A DNA stretch of 64,000 nt from an uncultured bacterium (GCA_905215405.1 CAJMQE010000004.1:19065-83064); one strand, 5' to 3'; counted from the stretch's first letter, positions 42,495-52,048 are shown. Program-made: numbers and translations. Notes: a model not told the origin generated them from the letters alone.

Positions 42495-43253
42495 ATGTTA
42501 AGAGAAGAAATCGATCAGACTGCGTTTGAGGCAGCGAGGGATAAAATAATTGGAAAAAAGCATAATGACAATGGTATTGGTACATTGAGTGAAAAGACAG
42601 TGCACGCGATCATGAAGAACTATTTTGAACCGGATAAAGATAAACAGGAAGTCGCATTGGAGGGATATGTGGCAGACATTTATAATGAAAATGGTGTGAT
42701 TGAAATTCAGACCAGAAATTTTAATAAATTGCGGGAAAAACTTGCTGTGTTCTTGAATCTATACCCAGTTACACTGGTCTATCCGATGCCTTGTAATAAA
42801 TGGCTCATGTGGATCGATCAGGAGACTGGAGAAATCAGTAAAAAAAGAAAATCACCTAAAAAATGGAACCCTTATGATGCATTTTATGAGCTGTACAAAA
42901 TCAGACCTTTTTTGACAAATCCAAATCTCCATATCAGGCTGGAATTAATGGATATGGAAGAGTACAGAATGCTAAATGGATGGAGCTATGACAAAAAAAG
43001 AGGGTCGACAAGACATGACCGGATTCCAGTTGCAATCAGACAGGAAGTTATAATCGATCAGGTCGAAGATTATGTTCAGTTTGTTCCGTATGAACTCAGT
43101 GGACAATTTACATCGAAAGAGTTTGCTAAAGCAGCTGGCATCCATATTGATACGGCACGTCAGGTGCTTCAGATCTTGAACGATGTAAAAGCGGTAAAAA
43201 GAGTGGGAAAACAGAGTCGTAGTTATCTGTACGAAGTTGGTGATCTGGCTTAG
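42495..43253 (+). CDS. Uncharacterised protein with N-terminal nuclease-like and C-terminal winged-helix regions
   Basis: 252 residues, not recognised. The first 120 residues include EGYVADIYNENGVIEIQTRNFNKL: a D...E-x-Q pattern as seen in PD-(D/E)xK nuclease folds, which I flag as a possibility only. The last 70 residues look like a winged helix (FTSKEFAKAAGIHIDTARQVLQ, NDVKAVKRVGKQSRSYLYEVG). A joined nuclease-like and DNA-binding layout suggests action on DNA or a regulator. It has its own promoter and stands alone. Confidence 0.7.
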   Translation: MLREEIDQTAFEAARDKIIGKKHNDNGIGTLSEKTVHAIMKNYFEPDKDKQEVALEGYVADIYNENGVIEIQTRNFNKLREKLAVFLNLYPVTLVYPMPCNKWLMWIDQETGEISKKRKSPKKWNPYDAFYELYKIRPFLTNPNLHIRLELMDMEEYRMLNGWSYDKKRGSTRHDRIPVAIRQEVIIDQVEDYVQFVPYELSGQFTSKEFAKAAGIHIDTARQVLQILNDVKAVKRVGKQSRSYLYEVGDLA

Positions 43254-43380
43254 TGAAAATTTTGTCACTTTGGATTGCACGGATATTAAAAATGAAGTAA
43301 AATAAAAGAGAAGAATTAGAACGAAAAGATGTGTGAAGTTTGGCCGGAAGCGCAAAACACACTTGGAAATGGAGTTTTAT

Positions 43381-43947
43381 ATGGGATTTAGAAAAGAACA
43401 GACAGTCGAAAAAACATATATACAGAAAATTAAATCAGCCTATTCGCTGGTTTCAGTTATTTATATCGTATTTGGACTTAGTCTTCTGCTTTGGCCGGAG
43501 ACATCGACGAGAACAATCTGCTATGCAATTGGAGCGCTTTTATTCATTTACGCATTGACAGCATTTATTAAATATTTCACAACGAGCGGAGAGAAGAATT
43601 TCTACCAGCTTGATTTTATCAGTGGCGTTGTTACACTGATTTTGGGCCTGATCATTGTGTTGAAGCCTGGAATTATAGTTTCTATCGTTCCAATGATCCT
43701 CGGGATTATTCTTGTTATCAGTGGAATTATAAAAGTACAGGATGCAACAGAATTAAAGAGAATTGGGTATCAGAAATGGGTCATGGTCATGGTATTTGCA
43801 GCAGGTTCCTTATTACTCGGAATTTTAATGATCATTAATCCATTTGGCACAGGGCTTCTTTTTACCAGATTTATTGGTGCCAGCTTTGTAATTGATGGCA
43901 TATTAAATGTTACAAGCAGTACGATGGTAAGATTTAAATCAAGATAG
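43381..43947 (+). CDS. DUF308/HdeD-like membrane protein
   Basis: The ATG at 43381 is used since GGAG is 6 bp upstream. The 188-residue protein has about six helices in three pairs: YIVFGLSLLLWPET, SGVVTLILGLIIVLKPG and AAGSLLLGILMIINPFG repeat the same pattern, the signature of DUF308 (HdeD-like) proteins. HdeD is linked to acid resistance in enteric bacteria; the role in Clostridia is unknown. Confidence 0.82.
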   Translation: MGFRKEQTVEKTYIQKIKSAYSLVSVIYIVFGLSLLLWPETSTRTICYAIGALLFIYALTAFIKYFTTSGEKNFYQLDFISGVVTLILGLIIVLKPGIIVSIVPMILGIILVISGIIKVQDATELKRIGYQKWVMVMVFAAGSLLLGILMIINPFGTGLLFTRFIGASFVIDGILNVTSSTMVRFKSR

Positions 43948-44193
43948 ACAAAAGTATTGCAGGCAGAACCTGCAAAGGCTTAAGATAGCCTGCAGAAAAT
44001 TTAATAGAGAATATGACAGGAAAAGATTCATATTACTTTTTTTGGTTTTTGTGACATTAATTACCATCCATAACGAGACAGGTTTTTGGTAAAATATACA
44101 TAGATAAGAGAGATGGCAGACAAATCAAATGTCTGTTTATAAATATACATTTCTACATAAAATAAAGATAAGTGTTTAAAGGAGGACGAAGAA

Positions 44194-45405
44194 ATGCATT
44201 GTACCAGAAAAGTGACAGAAAGCATTTACTGGATTGGAGCGAGCGACAGAAGACTTGCCCTGTTCGAAAATATTTTTCCTATTAAAAGAGGGGTTTCCTA
44301 CAATTCCTATTTTATCGATGATGAGAAGACTGCGGTTGTAGACACCGTGGATGCTGCAGTATCAAAACAATTCTATGAAAATATTGAATATCTTCTAAAT
44401 GGAAGAGCACTTGATTATCTGATCGTTAATCACATGGAGCCGGATCACAGCGCTAATATTGAAGAATTATTTAGAAGATTTCCAGATGTGAAGATCGTGT
44501 GCAGTCTCAAGGCTATGCATATGATCAGCGCGTTTTTTAGAGAGGATATCACGGAAAAATGTATTGCAGTCAAAGAAGGTGATACTTTGTCACTGGGAAC
44601 ACATGAACTGTATTTTGTTATGGCACCAATGGTTCACTGGCCTGAATGTATGGTGTCTTATGAAAGTAGTGAAAAGGTTCTATTTTCTGCAGATGCATTT
44701 GGAACATTTGGCGCATTGAACGGAAATATTTTCGATGACGAAGCAGCCTTTGATTCTGAGGCAATGCAGGACGCCAGAAGATATTATACAAATATTGTTG
44801 GAAAATATGGAATGCCGGTACAAACGCTTTTAAAGAAGGCAGCAACACTTGAAATCGAAGTGATTGCACCGCTTCATGGTCTTGTATGGAGAAAAAATCC
44901 AGGTGTGCTGATCGAAAAGTACGATAAATGGTCCCGTTATGAGGCTGAAGAGCAGGCAGTTATGATCGTTTATGCTTCTATGTATGGAAATACTGCGAAT
45001 GCGGCAGATGTAATGGCTGTAAGGCTGGCGGAGGAAGGCATAAAGGATATAGCAGTGTATGATGTGTCAAATACCGATCTTTCAGAACTGATAGCAGAAA
45101 CATTTCGCTGCAGTCATATTGTGCTTGCCTGTCCTACGTATAATAGTGGCATTTATCCACTCATGGAACATTATCTGCTGGATATGAAAGCACTGAATGT
45201 ACAAAATAAAGTGGTGGGCCTGATTGAAAATGGAAGTTGGGCAGTCACGAGCGGAACTCAGATGAGAAAGATCCTTGAAGAAATGAAGAACATGACAATT
45301 TTGGATCCCGTCGTAACGATGGATTCTTCATTAAAGAAGGAAAATGAAGAAACAATGGAAAAATTAAAGGAAGAAATCTGCAGAACTCTGAATCCTGCAG
45401 AATAA
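44194..45405 (+). CDS. fprA: FprA-type flavodiiron protein
   Basis: A 403-residue A-type flavoprotein. The N-terminal beta-lactamase-like domain holds the di-iron ligands His80-x-Glu82-x-Asp84-His85 (NHMEPDHSA), the His in APMVHWPECM and the Asp in FSADAFGTFG. The C-terminal flavodoxin domain (about 252-400) has VYASMYGNTANAAD for FMN. Such enzymes reduce oxygen to water or nitric oxide to nitrous oxide in anaerobes, using rubredoxin or coenzyme F420 electrons. An oxygen defence role fits the rest of the window. Confidence 0.94.
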   Translation: MHCTRKVTESIYWIGASDRRLALFENIFPIKRGVSYNSYFIDDEKTAVVDTVDAAVSKQFYENIEYLLNGRALDYLIVNHMEPDHSANIEELFRRFPDVKIVCSLKAMHMISAFFREDITEKCIAVKEGDTLSLGTHELYFVMAPMVHWPECMVSYESSEKVLFSADAFGTFGALNGNIFDDEAAFDSEAMQDARRYYTNIVGKYGMPVQTLLKKAATLEIEVIAPLHGLVWRKNPGVLIEKYDKWSRYEAEEQAVMIVYASMYGNTANAADVMAVRLAEEGIKDIAVYDVSNTDLSELIAETFRCSHIVLACPTYNSGIYPLMEHYLLDMKALNVQNKVVGLIENGSWAVTSGTQMRKILEEMKNMTILDPVVTMDSSLKKENEETMEKLKEEICRTLNPAE

Positions 45406-45412
45406 ATAGTAG

Positions 45413-45474
45413 GAAAAGCGTTTGCACAGAAAAATATCTTTACGGGATAAAGCTCTGAGGCAGGCGCTTTTTTT
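45413..45474 (+). terminator. Intrinsic terminator after fprA
   Basis: AAAAGCGTTTGC pairs with GCAGGCGCTTTT, with a 33-nt inner region, followed by TTTTTTT. Confidence 0.75.
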
Positions 45475-45539
45475 CAGTTGAAGCTTGCAGGATGAGGGAT
45501 GTAGGATATCTGGAACAACGAAACGCAGTGGAATGCCTG

Positions 45540-45670
45540 AAATCACAGGATTAGATGGAATACCTGAAATTAGTGAAATGCCTGAAATTAGTGAAATGCC
45601 TGTAATCAATGAAATGACTGTAATCAATGAAATGCTTGAAATCGATGAAATGACAGGAATAAGTGAAAAG
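45540..45670. repeat. 18-bp repeats in a possible small ORF
   Basis: GAAATGCCTGAAATTAGT and variants (GAAATGACTGTAATCAAT) recur about seven times. They fall in a frame starting at 45485 and ending 45688 that would code for PEISEM, PVINEM and TVINEM hexapeptides. I see no ribosome site for it, and the reverse strand also stays open, so I treat it as a non-coding repeat. Confidence 0.7.
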
Positions 45671-45766
45671 ATTGAAATACAGAAATGACATCAGCATGTG
45701 AAAAAATTGAAATAACACCAGAAATAACTGAAATAACTGGTACTGGTGGAATATGTGCAATAAGTG

Positions 45767-45834
45767 TAAATACGTAATAAATGTAAATACGTAATAAATG
45801 TAAACATGTAATAAATGTAAAACTGTAATAATAG
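45767..45834. repeat. Four 17-bp tandem repeats
   Basis: GTAAATACGTAATAAAT occurs at 45767 and 45784, then GTAAACATGTAATAAAT and GTAAAACTGTAATAATA, with a strict period of 17 bp. The gap 45406-46005 otherwise holds the fprA terminator, the hexapeptide repeats and the fru promoter. Confidence 0.85.
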
Positions 45835-45857
45835 GACTCAGTAGTAAAGAAACGGTA

Positions 45858-45935
45858 TGATTGATTTTGATTGTTTTTTACGAAATACATGATTATTTAT
45901 GACTGAAAATGATTGACAATGAATGAAAATGAATG
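45858..45935. promoter_or_regulatory. Three TGAnTGAnnnTGAnTG sites, likely FruR operators
   Basis: TGATTGATTTTGATTG at 45858, TGACTGAAAATGATTG at 45900 and TGAATGAAAATGAATG at 45920 share TGAnTGAnnnTGAnTG. The second overlaps the -35, and the third fills the spacer. DeoR-family repressors often bind direct repeats, so these are likely FruR sites relieved by fructose 1-phosphate. Confidence 0.6.
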
Positions 45936-45941
45936 TATGAT
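45913..45941 (+). promoter_or_regulatory. Promoter of the fru operon
   Basis: TTGACA (45913-45918) and TATGAT (45936-45941), 17-bp spacer. Confidence 0.82.
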
Positions 45942-46005
45942 GGGATTATGAAAAAGAAATGAAATAATTTAATCAGTTGAGGATGCATTTTGGGAGGTGC
46001 CTTTC

Positions 46006-46767
46006 ATGTTAACACAGGAGCGACAGAATTTGATCTTACAGATACTACAGCAGCGAAAAGCAGTTACAGTGTCTGAACTTACACAGGAACTTGAATCTTC
46101 GGAATCAACAATCAGAAGAGACTTGATCACACTGGAAAAGATGGGCAGACTCAACAAGGTGCACGGTGGTGCAACTGCAGTAGAAGAAGGTTTTTCTACA
46201 TTAGAAGAAGATGTTGCAACAAAGTCGATCATGCATGTAGATGAAAAGAACCAGCTTGGCATATACGCAGCATCACTGATCAATGATGATGATTTCATTT
46301 ATATTGATGCAGGAACAACGACAGAAAAACTGATTGATGCGATTACAAATACGAAAGCAATCTTTGTAACAAATGGAATTGTTCATGCAAGAAAACTGAC
46401 ACAGAAAGGTTGTCGCGCCTATATGATAGGCGGAGAACTGAAACTAAAGACAGAGGCAATCGTTGGTGCAGATGGAATCAGCAATCTGAAAAAGTACAAT
46501 TTCAGTAAATGCTTTATTGGTACAAACGGAATCAGTCTGGAGCATGGGTTTACAACACCTGATCTCGAAGAAGCACTGATGAAGAAAGAAGCCATGAAAA
46601 GAAGCTATATCAGATATGTGCTGGCGGATCATTCCAAGTTTGGAAAAGTTACTTCCGTTACATTTGCTGATATGAAGGAAGCATGCATAATTACTGATTA
46701 TGTTGCTCAAGATAAGTTTAAGAGCGCTACGATTGTTAAGGAAGTACAGGGAGGTGCAAAAGGATGA
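46006..46767 (+). CDS. fruR: DeoR-family fructose operon regulator
   Basis: ATG at 46006 with GGGAGG 8 bp upstream; 253 residues. The N-terminal helix-turn-helix (LTQERQNLILQILQQRKAVT, SESTIRRDLITLEK, NKVHGGATAVEE) is classic DeoR/GlpR, and the sugar-phosphate-binding domain includes YIDAGTTTEKLIDAI and YMIGGELKLKTEAIVGADG. It probably represses its own operon. The stop codon overlaps the fruK start by 4 bp, so the two are coupled. Confidence 0.9.
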   Translation: MLTQERQNLILQILQQRKAVTVSELTQELESSESTIRRDLITLEKMGRLNKVHGGATAVEEGFSTLEEDVATKSIMHVDEKNQLGIYAASLINDDDFIYIDAGTTTEKLIDAITNTKAIFVTNGIVHARKLTQKGCRAYMIGGELKLKTEAIVGADGISNLKKYNFSKCFIGTNGISLEHGFTTPDLEEALMKKEAMKRSYIRYVLADHSKFGKVTSVTFADMKEACIITDYVAQDKFKSATIVKEVQGGAKG

Positions 46768-47666
46768 TTTACACAGTAACATTCAATCCGGCACTGGATT
46801 ATGTGGTTCAGGTAGATGATCTGAGAGCCGGAGAAGTGAACAGGACAGCATCAGAAGAGGTGTTCTGTGGCGGAAAAGGAATTAATGTTTCCATGATCTT
46901 AAAAGAGCTTTCTATTGAAAGTGTTGCACTCGGTTTTATTGCTGGATTTACAGGTAGTGCAGTAGAAAAAGGTGTTAGAGATCGCGGAATTGCATCAGAT
47001 TTTATCAGGCTGGAAGAGGGAATGACAAGAATTAATGTCAAGATCAAAGGCCAGCAGGAAACAGAAATCAATGGACAGGGACCAGCGATAACAGCAGAAG
47101 CAATTCAGACATTATTTGACAAGATAGACAAAATACAGGATGGTGACACCCTGGTGCTTGCTGGAAGCATTCCATCCACACTTCCGGATGATATTTATGA
47201 AAAAATAATGGAACGTGTTTCAGATAAAAATATTATGGTTGTAGTTGACGCTACAAAGGATCTTTTAAGAAAAGTATTAAAATATAAACCATTTCTTATC
47301 AAACCGAACAATCATGAATTGGGAGAAATGTTCGGCGTAGAATTAAAGAGTGAAGACGAGATCATCACTTATGCAAGAAAACTGCAGGAGCAGGGGGCTG
47401 TGAATGTATTGGTTTCGATGGCAGGTGATGGGGCAATCCTGATCGATGAAACAGGTGCATTTACAAAGATCGGTGTACCAAAAGGAAAAGTGTTAAATTC
47501 AGTTGGAGCCGGAGACTCCATGGTAGCAGGATTTATAGCTGGTTACAGCCAGACAAAGGATTATGCATATGCATTAAAGCTTGGAACAGCAGCTGGCAGT
47601 GCAACAGCATTTTCAAAGGGGCTTGCAGATAAGAAAACAATTGAGAATTTGATTGGGCTGATTTAA
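46764..47666 (+). CDS. fruK: 1-phosphofructokinase
   Basis: A 300-residue PfkB-family kinase: MIYTVTFNPALDYVVQVDDL start, FCGGKGINVSMILKEL (substrate binding), LINKPN-like FLIKPNNHELGEMFG, and the ATP/anion hole NSVGAGDSMVAGFIAGY with the catalytic Asp. It makes fructose 1,6-bisphosphate from the fructose 1-phosphate delivered by FruA. It overlaps fruR by 4 bp. Confidence 0.94.
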   Translation: MIYTVTFNPALDYVVQVDDLRAGEVNRTASEEVFCGGKGINVSMILKELSIESVALGFIAGFTGSAVEKGVRDRGIASDFIRLEEGMTRINVKIKGQQETEINGQGPAITAEAIQTLFDKIDKIQDGDTLVLAGSIPSTLPDDIYEKIMERVSDKNIMVVVDATKDLLRKVLKYKPFLIKPNNHELGEMFGVELKSEDEIITYARKLQEQGAVNVLVSMAGDGAILIDETGAFTKIGVPKGKVLNSVGAGDSMVAGFIAGYSQTKDYAYALKLGTAAGSATAFSKGLADKKTIENLIGLI

Positions 47667-47715
47667 TGAGACGGAAAAGGGAAAATAAAATTCTTGAGCA
47701 AAGGAGGAGTTTTAT

Positions 47716-49644
47716 ATGAGAATCACAGACTTACTGAAAAAAGAAGGAATTGCATTAGGAATTGATGCAGCAGACAGAGAGGAAGCATTTGACAAGCTGA
47801 TCGACCTGCAGGTCGTATCAGGAAATGTTTCAGACAGAGAAGAATATAAAAGAGGAATCATGGCCAGAGAGGAACAGTTCTCTACCGCAATCGGAGAGGG
47901 GCTCGCTATTCCTCACGCAAAGAATAAAGCAGTTATCAAACCGGGCCTGGCAGCAGTTACGGTACCAGCAGGGATTGATTGTAACTCTATGGATGGAGCA
48001 CCTACAAAACTGATATTTATGATTGCAGCACCAGAAAAAGGTGGAGATGTTCATCTTGATGTACTTGCAAATCTGAATGTGATCCTGATGGATGCAGCAT
48101 TTCGCGAAAGACTGATGAATGCAGCTTCTCCAGAAGAATTCTTAAAAATAGTAGATGAAAAAGAAACAGAAAAGGTTGGTGCAGCTAAGGAAAAAGCTGA
48201 TGAGGGCAAAGAGGCTGAGGCACATAAGGAACAGGCATACAGAATCCTGGCTGTTACAGCGTGTCCGACCGGTATTGCACATACATTTATGGCAGCAGAA
48301 GCTCTTGAACAGAAGGCAAAAGAGATGGGACTTACGCTCAAAGCGGAAACAAATGGTTCAGGCGGAGCAAAAAATATTCTGACTGCAAAAGAAATTGAAG
48401 AGGCAGACGGTATTATTGTTGCTGCTGATAAAAAGGTAGAAATGGCCAGATTTAATGGCAAACAAGTACTGAGCGTCAAAGTGGCTGATGGTATTCACAA
48501 GCCAGAAGAACTGATCAATAAGATCGTAAATGGAGAAGCTCCTGTATATCATCATGAGGGTGCAGTACAGGAAACAAGTTCTGGGGATGATGAAGGTCTG
48601 GGCAGAAAATTATACAAACATCTGATGAATGGTGTATCCAATATGCTTCCATTTGTTATTGGTGGCGGTATTCTGATCGCAATTGCGTTCCTGCTGGATG
48701 ATTATTCAATCGATCCATCACATTTCGGTACAAATACACCACTCGCAGCATTCTTTAAACATGTAGGTGATACAGCATTTGGCTTTATGTTACCAATTCT
48801 TGCAGGATATATTGCAATGAGTATAGCCGATCGTCCAGGACTTGCAGTTGGTTTTGTCGGTGGAGCAATTGCATCCAGCGGTATGACACTTACAAGTGCC
48901 GATGGAATTCCAGCTGGTTTCCTTGGTGCATTGATTGCCGGTTTCGTTGGTGGCTGGATCGTTCTGAAATTAGAAAAGATCTGTGATCATTTACCAGACA
49001 GTCTGGAAGGTATTAAACCAGTATTGATTTATCCATTAGCCGGAATTTTATTAATTGGATTTATCATGTGTGCGATTAATCCTGCAGTATCCAGCCTGAA
49101 TACACTTCTTACCAATGGCCTGAATTCTATGGGTGGAACAAGTAAAGTTTTATTGGGCTGTATCGTAGCCGGAATGATGTCAATTGATATGGGTGGTCCT
49201 TTTAATAAGGCAGCTTATGTATTTGGTACAGCATCAATCGCAAGTGGCAATTATGATATTATGGCAGCAGTTATGATCGGTGGTATGATCCCACCACTCG
49301 CAATTGCACTTTCAACAACATTTTTCAAGAGCAGATGGACATCTGAACAGAGAAAATCAGGTTTGGTCAACTACATAATGGGCTTATGCTTCATTTCTGA
49401 AGGCGCAATTCCATATGCAGCAGCTGAACCATTAAAGATTATTCCATCCTGTATTGTAGGCTCAGCAGTAGCTGGCGGTATTTCAATGTTCATGGGATGT
49501 ACTTTAAGAGCTCCTCACGGTGGAATCTTCGTATTCCCTGTAGTTGGTAATATCTTTGGGTATGTGATCGCACTGGTAGCTGGCTCAGTAGTTGGCATGC
49601 TGATGATCGCACTTTTAAAGAAACCTCTTAAAAAAGCAGAATAA
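47716..49644 (+). CDS. fruA: PTS fructose transporter subunit IIABC
   Basis: A 642-residue fused permease. IIA (about 1-150) has the phospho-His67 in AIPHAKNKA; IIB (about 172-272) has Cys183 in VTACPTGIAHTFMAAEAL; IIC (about 290-640) is a membrane domain with about nine helices and MSIADRPGLAVGFVGG and SIDMGGPFNKAAYVFG, typical of the fructose family. It imports and phosphorylates fructose at C1. GGAGG lies upstream, 49 bp after fruK. Confidence 0.94.
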   Translation: MRITDLLKKEGIALGIDAADREEAFDKLIDLQVVSGNVSDREEYKRGIMAREEQFSTAIGEGLAIPHAKNKAVIKPGLAAVTVPAGIDCNSMDGAPTKLIFMIAAPEKGGDVHLDVLANLNVILMDAAFRERLMNAASPEEFLKIVDEKETEKVGAAKEKADEGKEAEAHKEQAYRILAVTACPTGIAHTFMAAEALEQKAKEMGLTLKAETNGSGGAKNILTAKEIEEADGIIVAADKKVEMARFNGKQVLSVKVADGIHKPEELINKIVNGEAPVYHHEGAVQETSSGDDEGLGRKLYKHLMNGVSNMLPFVIGGGILIAIAFLLDDYSIDPSHFGTNTPLAAFFKHVGDTAFGFMLPILAGYIAMSIADRPGLAVGFVGGAIASSGMTLTSADGIPAGFLGALIAGFVGGWIVLKLEKICDHLPDSLEGIKPVLIYPLAGILLIGFIMCAINPAVSSLNTLLTNGLNSMGGTSKVLLGCIVAGMMSIDMGGPFNKAAYVFGTASIASGNYDIMAAVMIGGMIPPLAIALSTTFFKSRWTSEQRKSGLVNYIMGLCFISEGAIPYAAAEPLKIIPSCIVGSAVAGGISMFMGCTLRAPHGGIFVFPVVGNIFGYVIALVAGSVVGMLMIALLKKPLKKAE

Positions 49645-49723
49645 TAAGCAATAATTAATAATTTTATATATGAAATAAAATAAGAAAAAATAAAAATGAA
49701 AAGAGACAAAAGGAGAAAAAATT

Positions 49724-49990
49724 ATGGTAGCAAAAAAATTAACAATTAAGAACGCACAGGGACTTCATATGAGACCAGCAGGAATGCTGACAAAAGAAAT
49801 GGCTGTATTCGATTGTGATGTAACAATCAAAAAGAACAATGAAAAGATCAATGCAAAGAGCATTATGCATGTAATGGCTGCTTGCTTAAAATTCGGACAG
49901 GAAATCGAAGTTGAATGTGAAGGAGCTGACGAACAGGCAGCACTTGATAAATTCACAGAACTTGTTGAAAGTGGATTTGGCGAAGAATAA
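49724..49990 (+). CDS. ptsH: Phosphocarrier protein HPr
   Basis: An 88-residue HPr with the active His15 in GLHMRPAG and Ser46 in AKSIMHVM, the target of HPr kinase in Firmicutes. The usual HARPA is here HMRPA, so the residue after the His is Met instead of Ala. It sits directly between fruA and ptsI, giving this locus its own phosphate relay. Confidence 0.93.
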   Translation: MVAKKLTIKNAQGLHMRPAGMLTKEMAVFDCDVTIKKNNEKINAKSIMHVMAACLKFGQEIEVECEGADEQAALDKFTELVESGFGEE

Positions 49991-50052
49991 GAAAAAATAC
50001 GGGGTTTTAAAGGTATAGAAATATACGGGGGTAGCATAAGGAGGCAGATAGC

Positions 50053-51774
50053 ATGACTTCAGGTAAGAATAAGGACAGTTATAATGGAATCGGTGCATCC
50101 AGAGGAATAGGAATAGGTAAAATAGTTGTAATCAGGGAATGCTCCATTGATTATAAATCCTATCAGCCGGAGAGCGCAGATCTGGAATTAGAAAGATTTG
50201 AACAGGCAAAACAGAAATTCCTGGATAAGACAATGCAGATGGCGGATAAGATCCGTGAGAACATTGGCGCAAAGGAAGCAGAAATTCTGGAAGGACAGAT
50301 TGCAATGTTATCTGACCCAATGGTTTCTTCAGAAATGGAAAATGCAGTAAAGGGCGGCGCATGCGCTGAGGATGCAGTTTCCAATGTCTGTGATACATTT
50401 ATTGCCATGTTTTCCAGTGTGGAAGACGAAATGATGCGTCAGCGTGCAACAGATATCGCAGATATTAAGACTAGAATGCTGCAGATCCTGCTTGGCAGAG
50501 AAATGGTTGATATTAGCAGTGTAGCACCGGGAACAGTTCTGGTAGCGAAAGATCTGACACCATCTATGACTTCAGCAATTGTTAGGGAAAATGTAGCGGG
50601 AATCATTACAGAAGTCGGCGGTCGTACATCCCACTCTGCAATTCTTGCAAGAGCACTGGAAATCCCAGCGGTTCTTAGTGTTGAAAATATTCATAGCATT
50701 GTTGAAGATGGGCAGGATGTTATTATTGATGGAGAATATGGTTCAGTTCTGTTGAATCCAACAGAAGGGGAAATAGAACTTTATCGTGCAAAAGCTGTCG
50801 ACTATGAAGAATACAGACGCAGTCTGTTACAGTTCGTTGGAAAGCCAACAGTAACAGCAGATGGCAAACAGGTAGAGTTATTTGGAAATATTGGAAATCC
50901 AAAGGATGCAGCTGGTGTGATTGAACACGATGGTGAGGGCATTGGATTATTCCGTTCCGAATTTTTATTCATGGATAAAACAGAAGTGCCATCTGAAGAA
51001 GAACAGTTTCAGGCATATCGCGCAGTTGTAGAAAAGATGGGTGGAAGAACAGTAATCATACGTACACTGGATGTCGGTGGTGATAAAGAGATCCCATATC
51101 TGAATCTGGAGAAAGAACAGAATCCATTCCTTGGATATCGTGCGATCCGTGTATGCTTGGATAAGGAAGAGGTGTACAAGCCACAGCTTCGTGCATTACT
51201 TCGTGCCAGTGCATTTGGTGACATTCGTATCATGATTCCAATGGTAACCTGTGTAGATGAATTGCGAAGCGTTAAGAAGCTCGTACATGACTACATGTTG
51301 GAACTGGATTGTGAAAAGAAAGCATATAATCCTGAGATTAAGATCGGTATTATGATTGAAACGCCTGCGGCTTGTGCAATGGCAGATATTCTTGCCAAAG
51401 AAGCAGATTTCTTTAGTATTGGAACCAATGATCTGACACAGTATATGATGGCAGTCGACAGAGGAAATGCAAAGGTGGCTTATTTATATTCTGCCTACAA
51501 TCCAGCTGTCATCCGTATGATACAGAGAGTCATTGCCTGCGGTAATCAGGCGGGTATCCCTGTTGGAATGTGTGGAGAAGCTGCAGCAGATCCTTTACTG
51601 GTACCAGTTCTGCTTGGATTTGGACTCGATGAATTTTCAGTTAGTGCAACTTCAATTCTTGGCGTAAGAAAGACAATCGCTGGAATTGACAGAAAGGATG
51701 CAAAAGAGCTGGCTGAACGTGTTATGAAAGCAGATACAAGAGAAGCTGTCTATGATATTTTAAGGACCTGCTAG
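50053..51774 (+). CDS. ptsI: Phosphoenolpyruvate-protein phosphotransferase (Enzyme I), second copy
   Basis: A 573-residue Enzyme I: active His194 in GGRTSHSAILARALEIPA, LFRSEFLFMDKTEVPSEEEQ, IIRTLDVGGDKE, FSIGTNDLTQYMMAVDRGN and the Cys in GMCGEAAADP. It follows ptsH by 62 bp and is the general PTS enzyme for the fructose locus. Compared with the copy at 28074 it has its own N-terminal sequence, so the two are clear paralogues rather than a recent duplication. Confidence 0.94.
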   Translation: MTSGKNKDSYNGIGASRGIGIGKIVVIRECSIDYKSYQPESADLELERFEQAKQKFLDKTMQMADKIRENIGAKEAEILEGQIAMLSDPMVSSEMENAVKGGACAEDAVSNVCDTFIAMFSSVEDEMMRQRATDIADIKTRMLQILLGREMVDISSVAPGTVLVAKDLTPSMTSAIVRENVAGIITEVGGRTSHSAILARALEIPAVLSVENIHSIVEDGQDVIIDGEYGSVLLNPTEGEIELYRAKAVDYEEYRRSLLQFVGKPTVTADGKQVELFGNIGNPKDAAGVIEHDGEGIGLFRSEFLFMDKTEVPSEEEQFQAYRAVVEKMGGRTVIIRTLDVGGDKEIPYLNLEKEQNPFLGYRAIRVCLDKEEVYKPQLRALLRASAFGDIRIMIPMVTCVDELRSVKKLVHDYMLELDCEKKAYNPEIKIGIMIETPAACAMADILAKEADFFSIGTNDLTQYMMAVDRGNAKVAYLYSAYNPAVIRMIQRVIACGNQAGIPVGMCGEAAADPLLVPVLLGFGLDEFSVSATSILGVRKTIAGIDRKDAKELAERVMKADTREAVYDILRTC

Positions 51775-52048
51775 GCATTAGGCAAGAGTTCGAATACAGC
51801 ATTTTCCTAGATATAATAATGCAAAATTAGTAAAAAATTCTTCTTTAAAAATATGATTGTAAAAAATAGATAGATTTTAAATATTATAAAAAAGCAATCG
51901 TGATTGAAAAAGATTGCTATATAAGTAATAAAATATCGTCAAAAAAGTAATAAAAAGATTGTTATAAAAGTAATAAAAGATTGTTATAAATTTAATAAAA
52001 TGATTGTTATAAAAAAGTAAAAAGATAGTAATAAATGATTGTTATAAG

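Noticed and set aside
45485..45688. Small hexapeptide-repeat protein
   Set aside because: No ribosome site, both strands open, and 18-bp simple repeats explain the frame.
45767..45834. CRISPR-like array of 17-bp units
   Set aside because: Units are directly adjacent with no spacers and too short.
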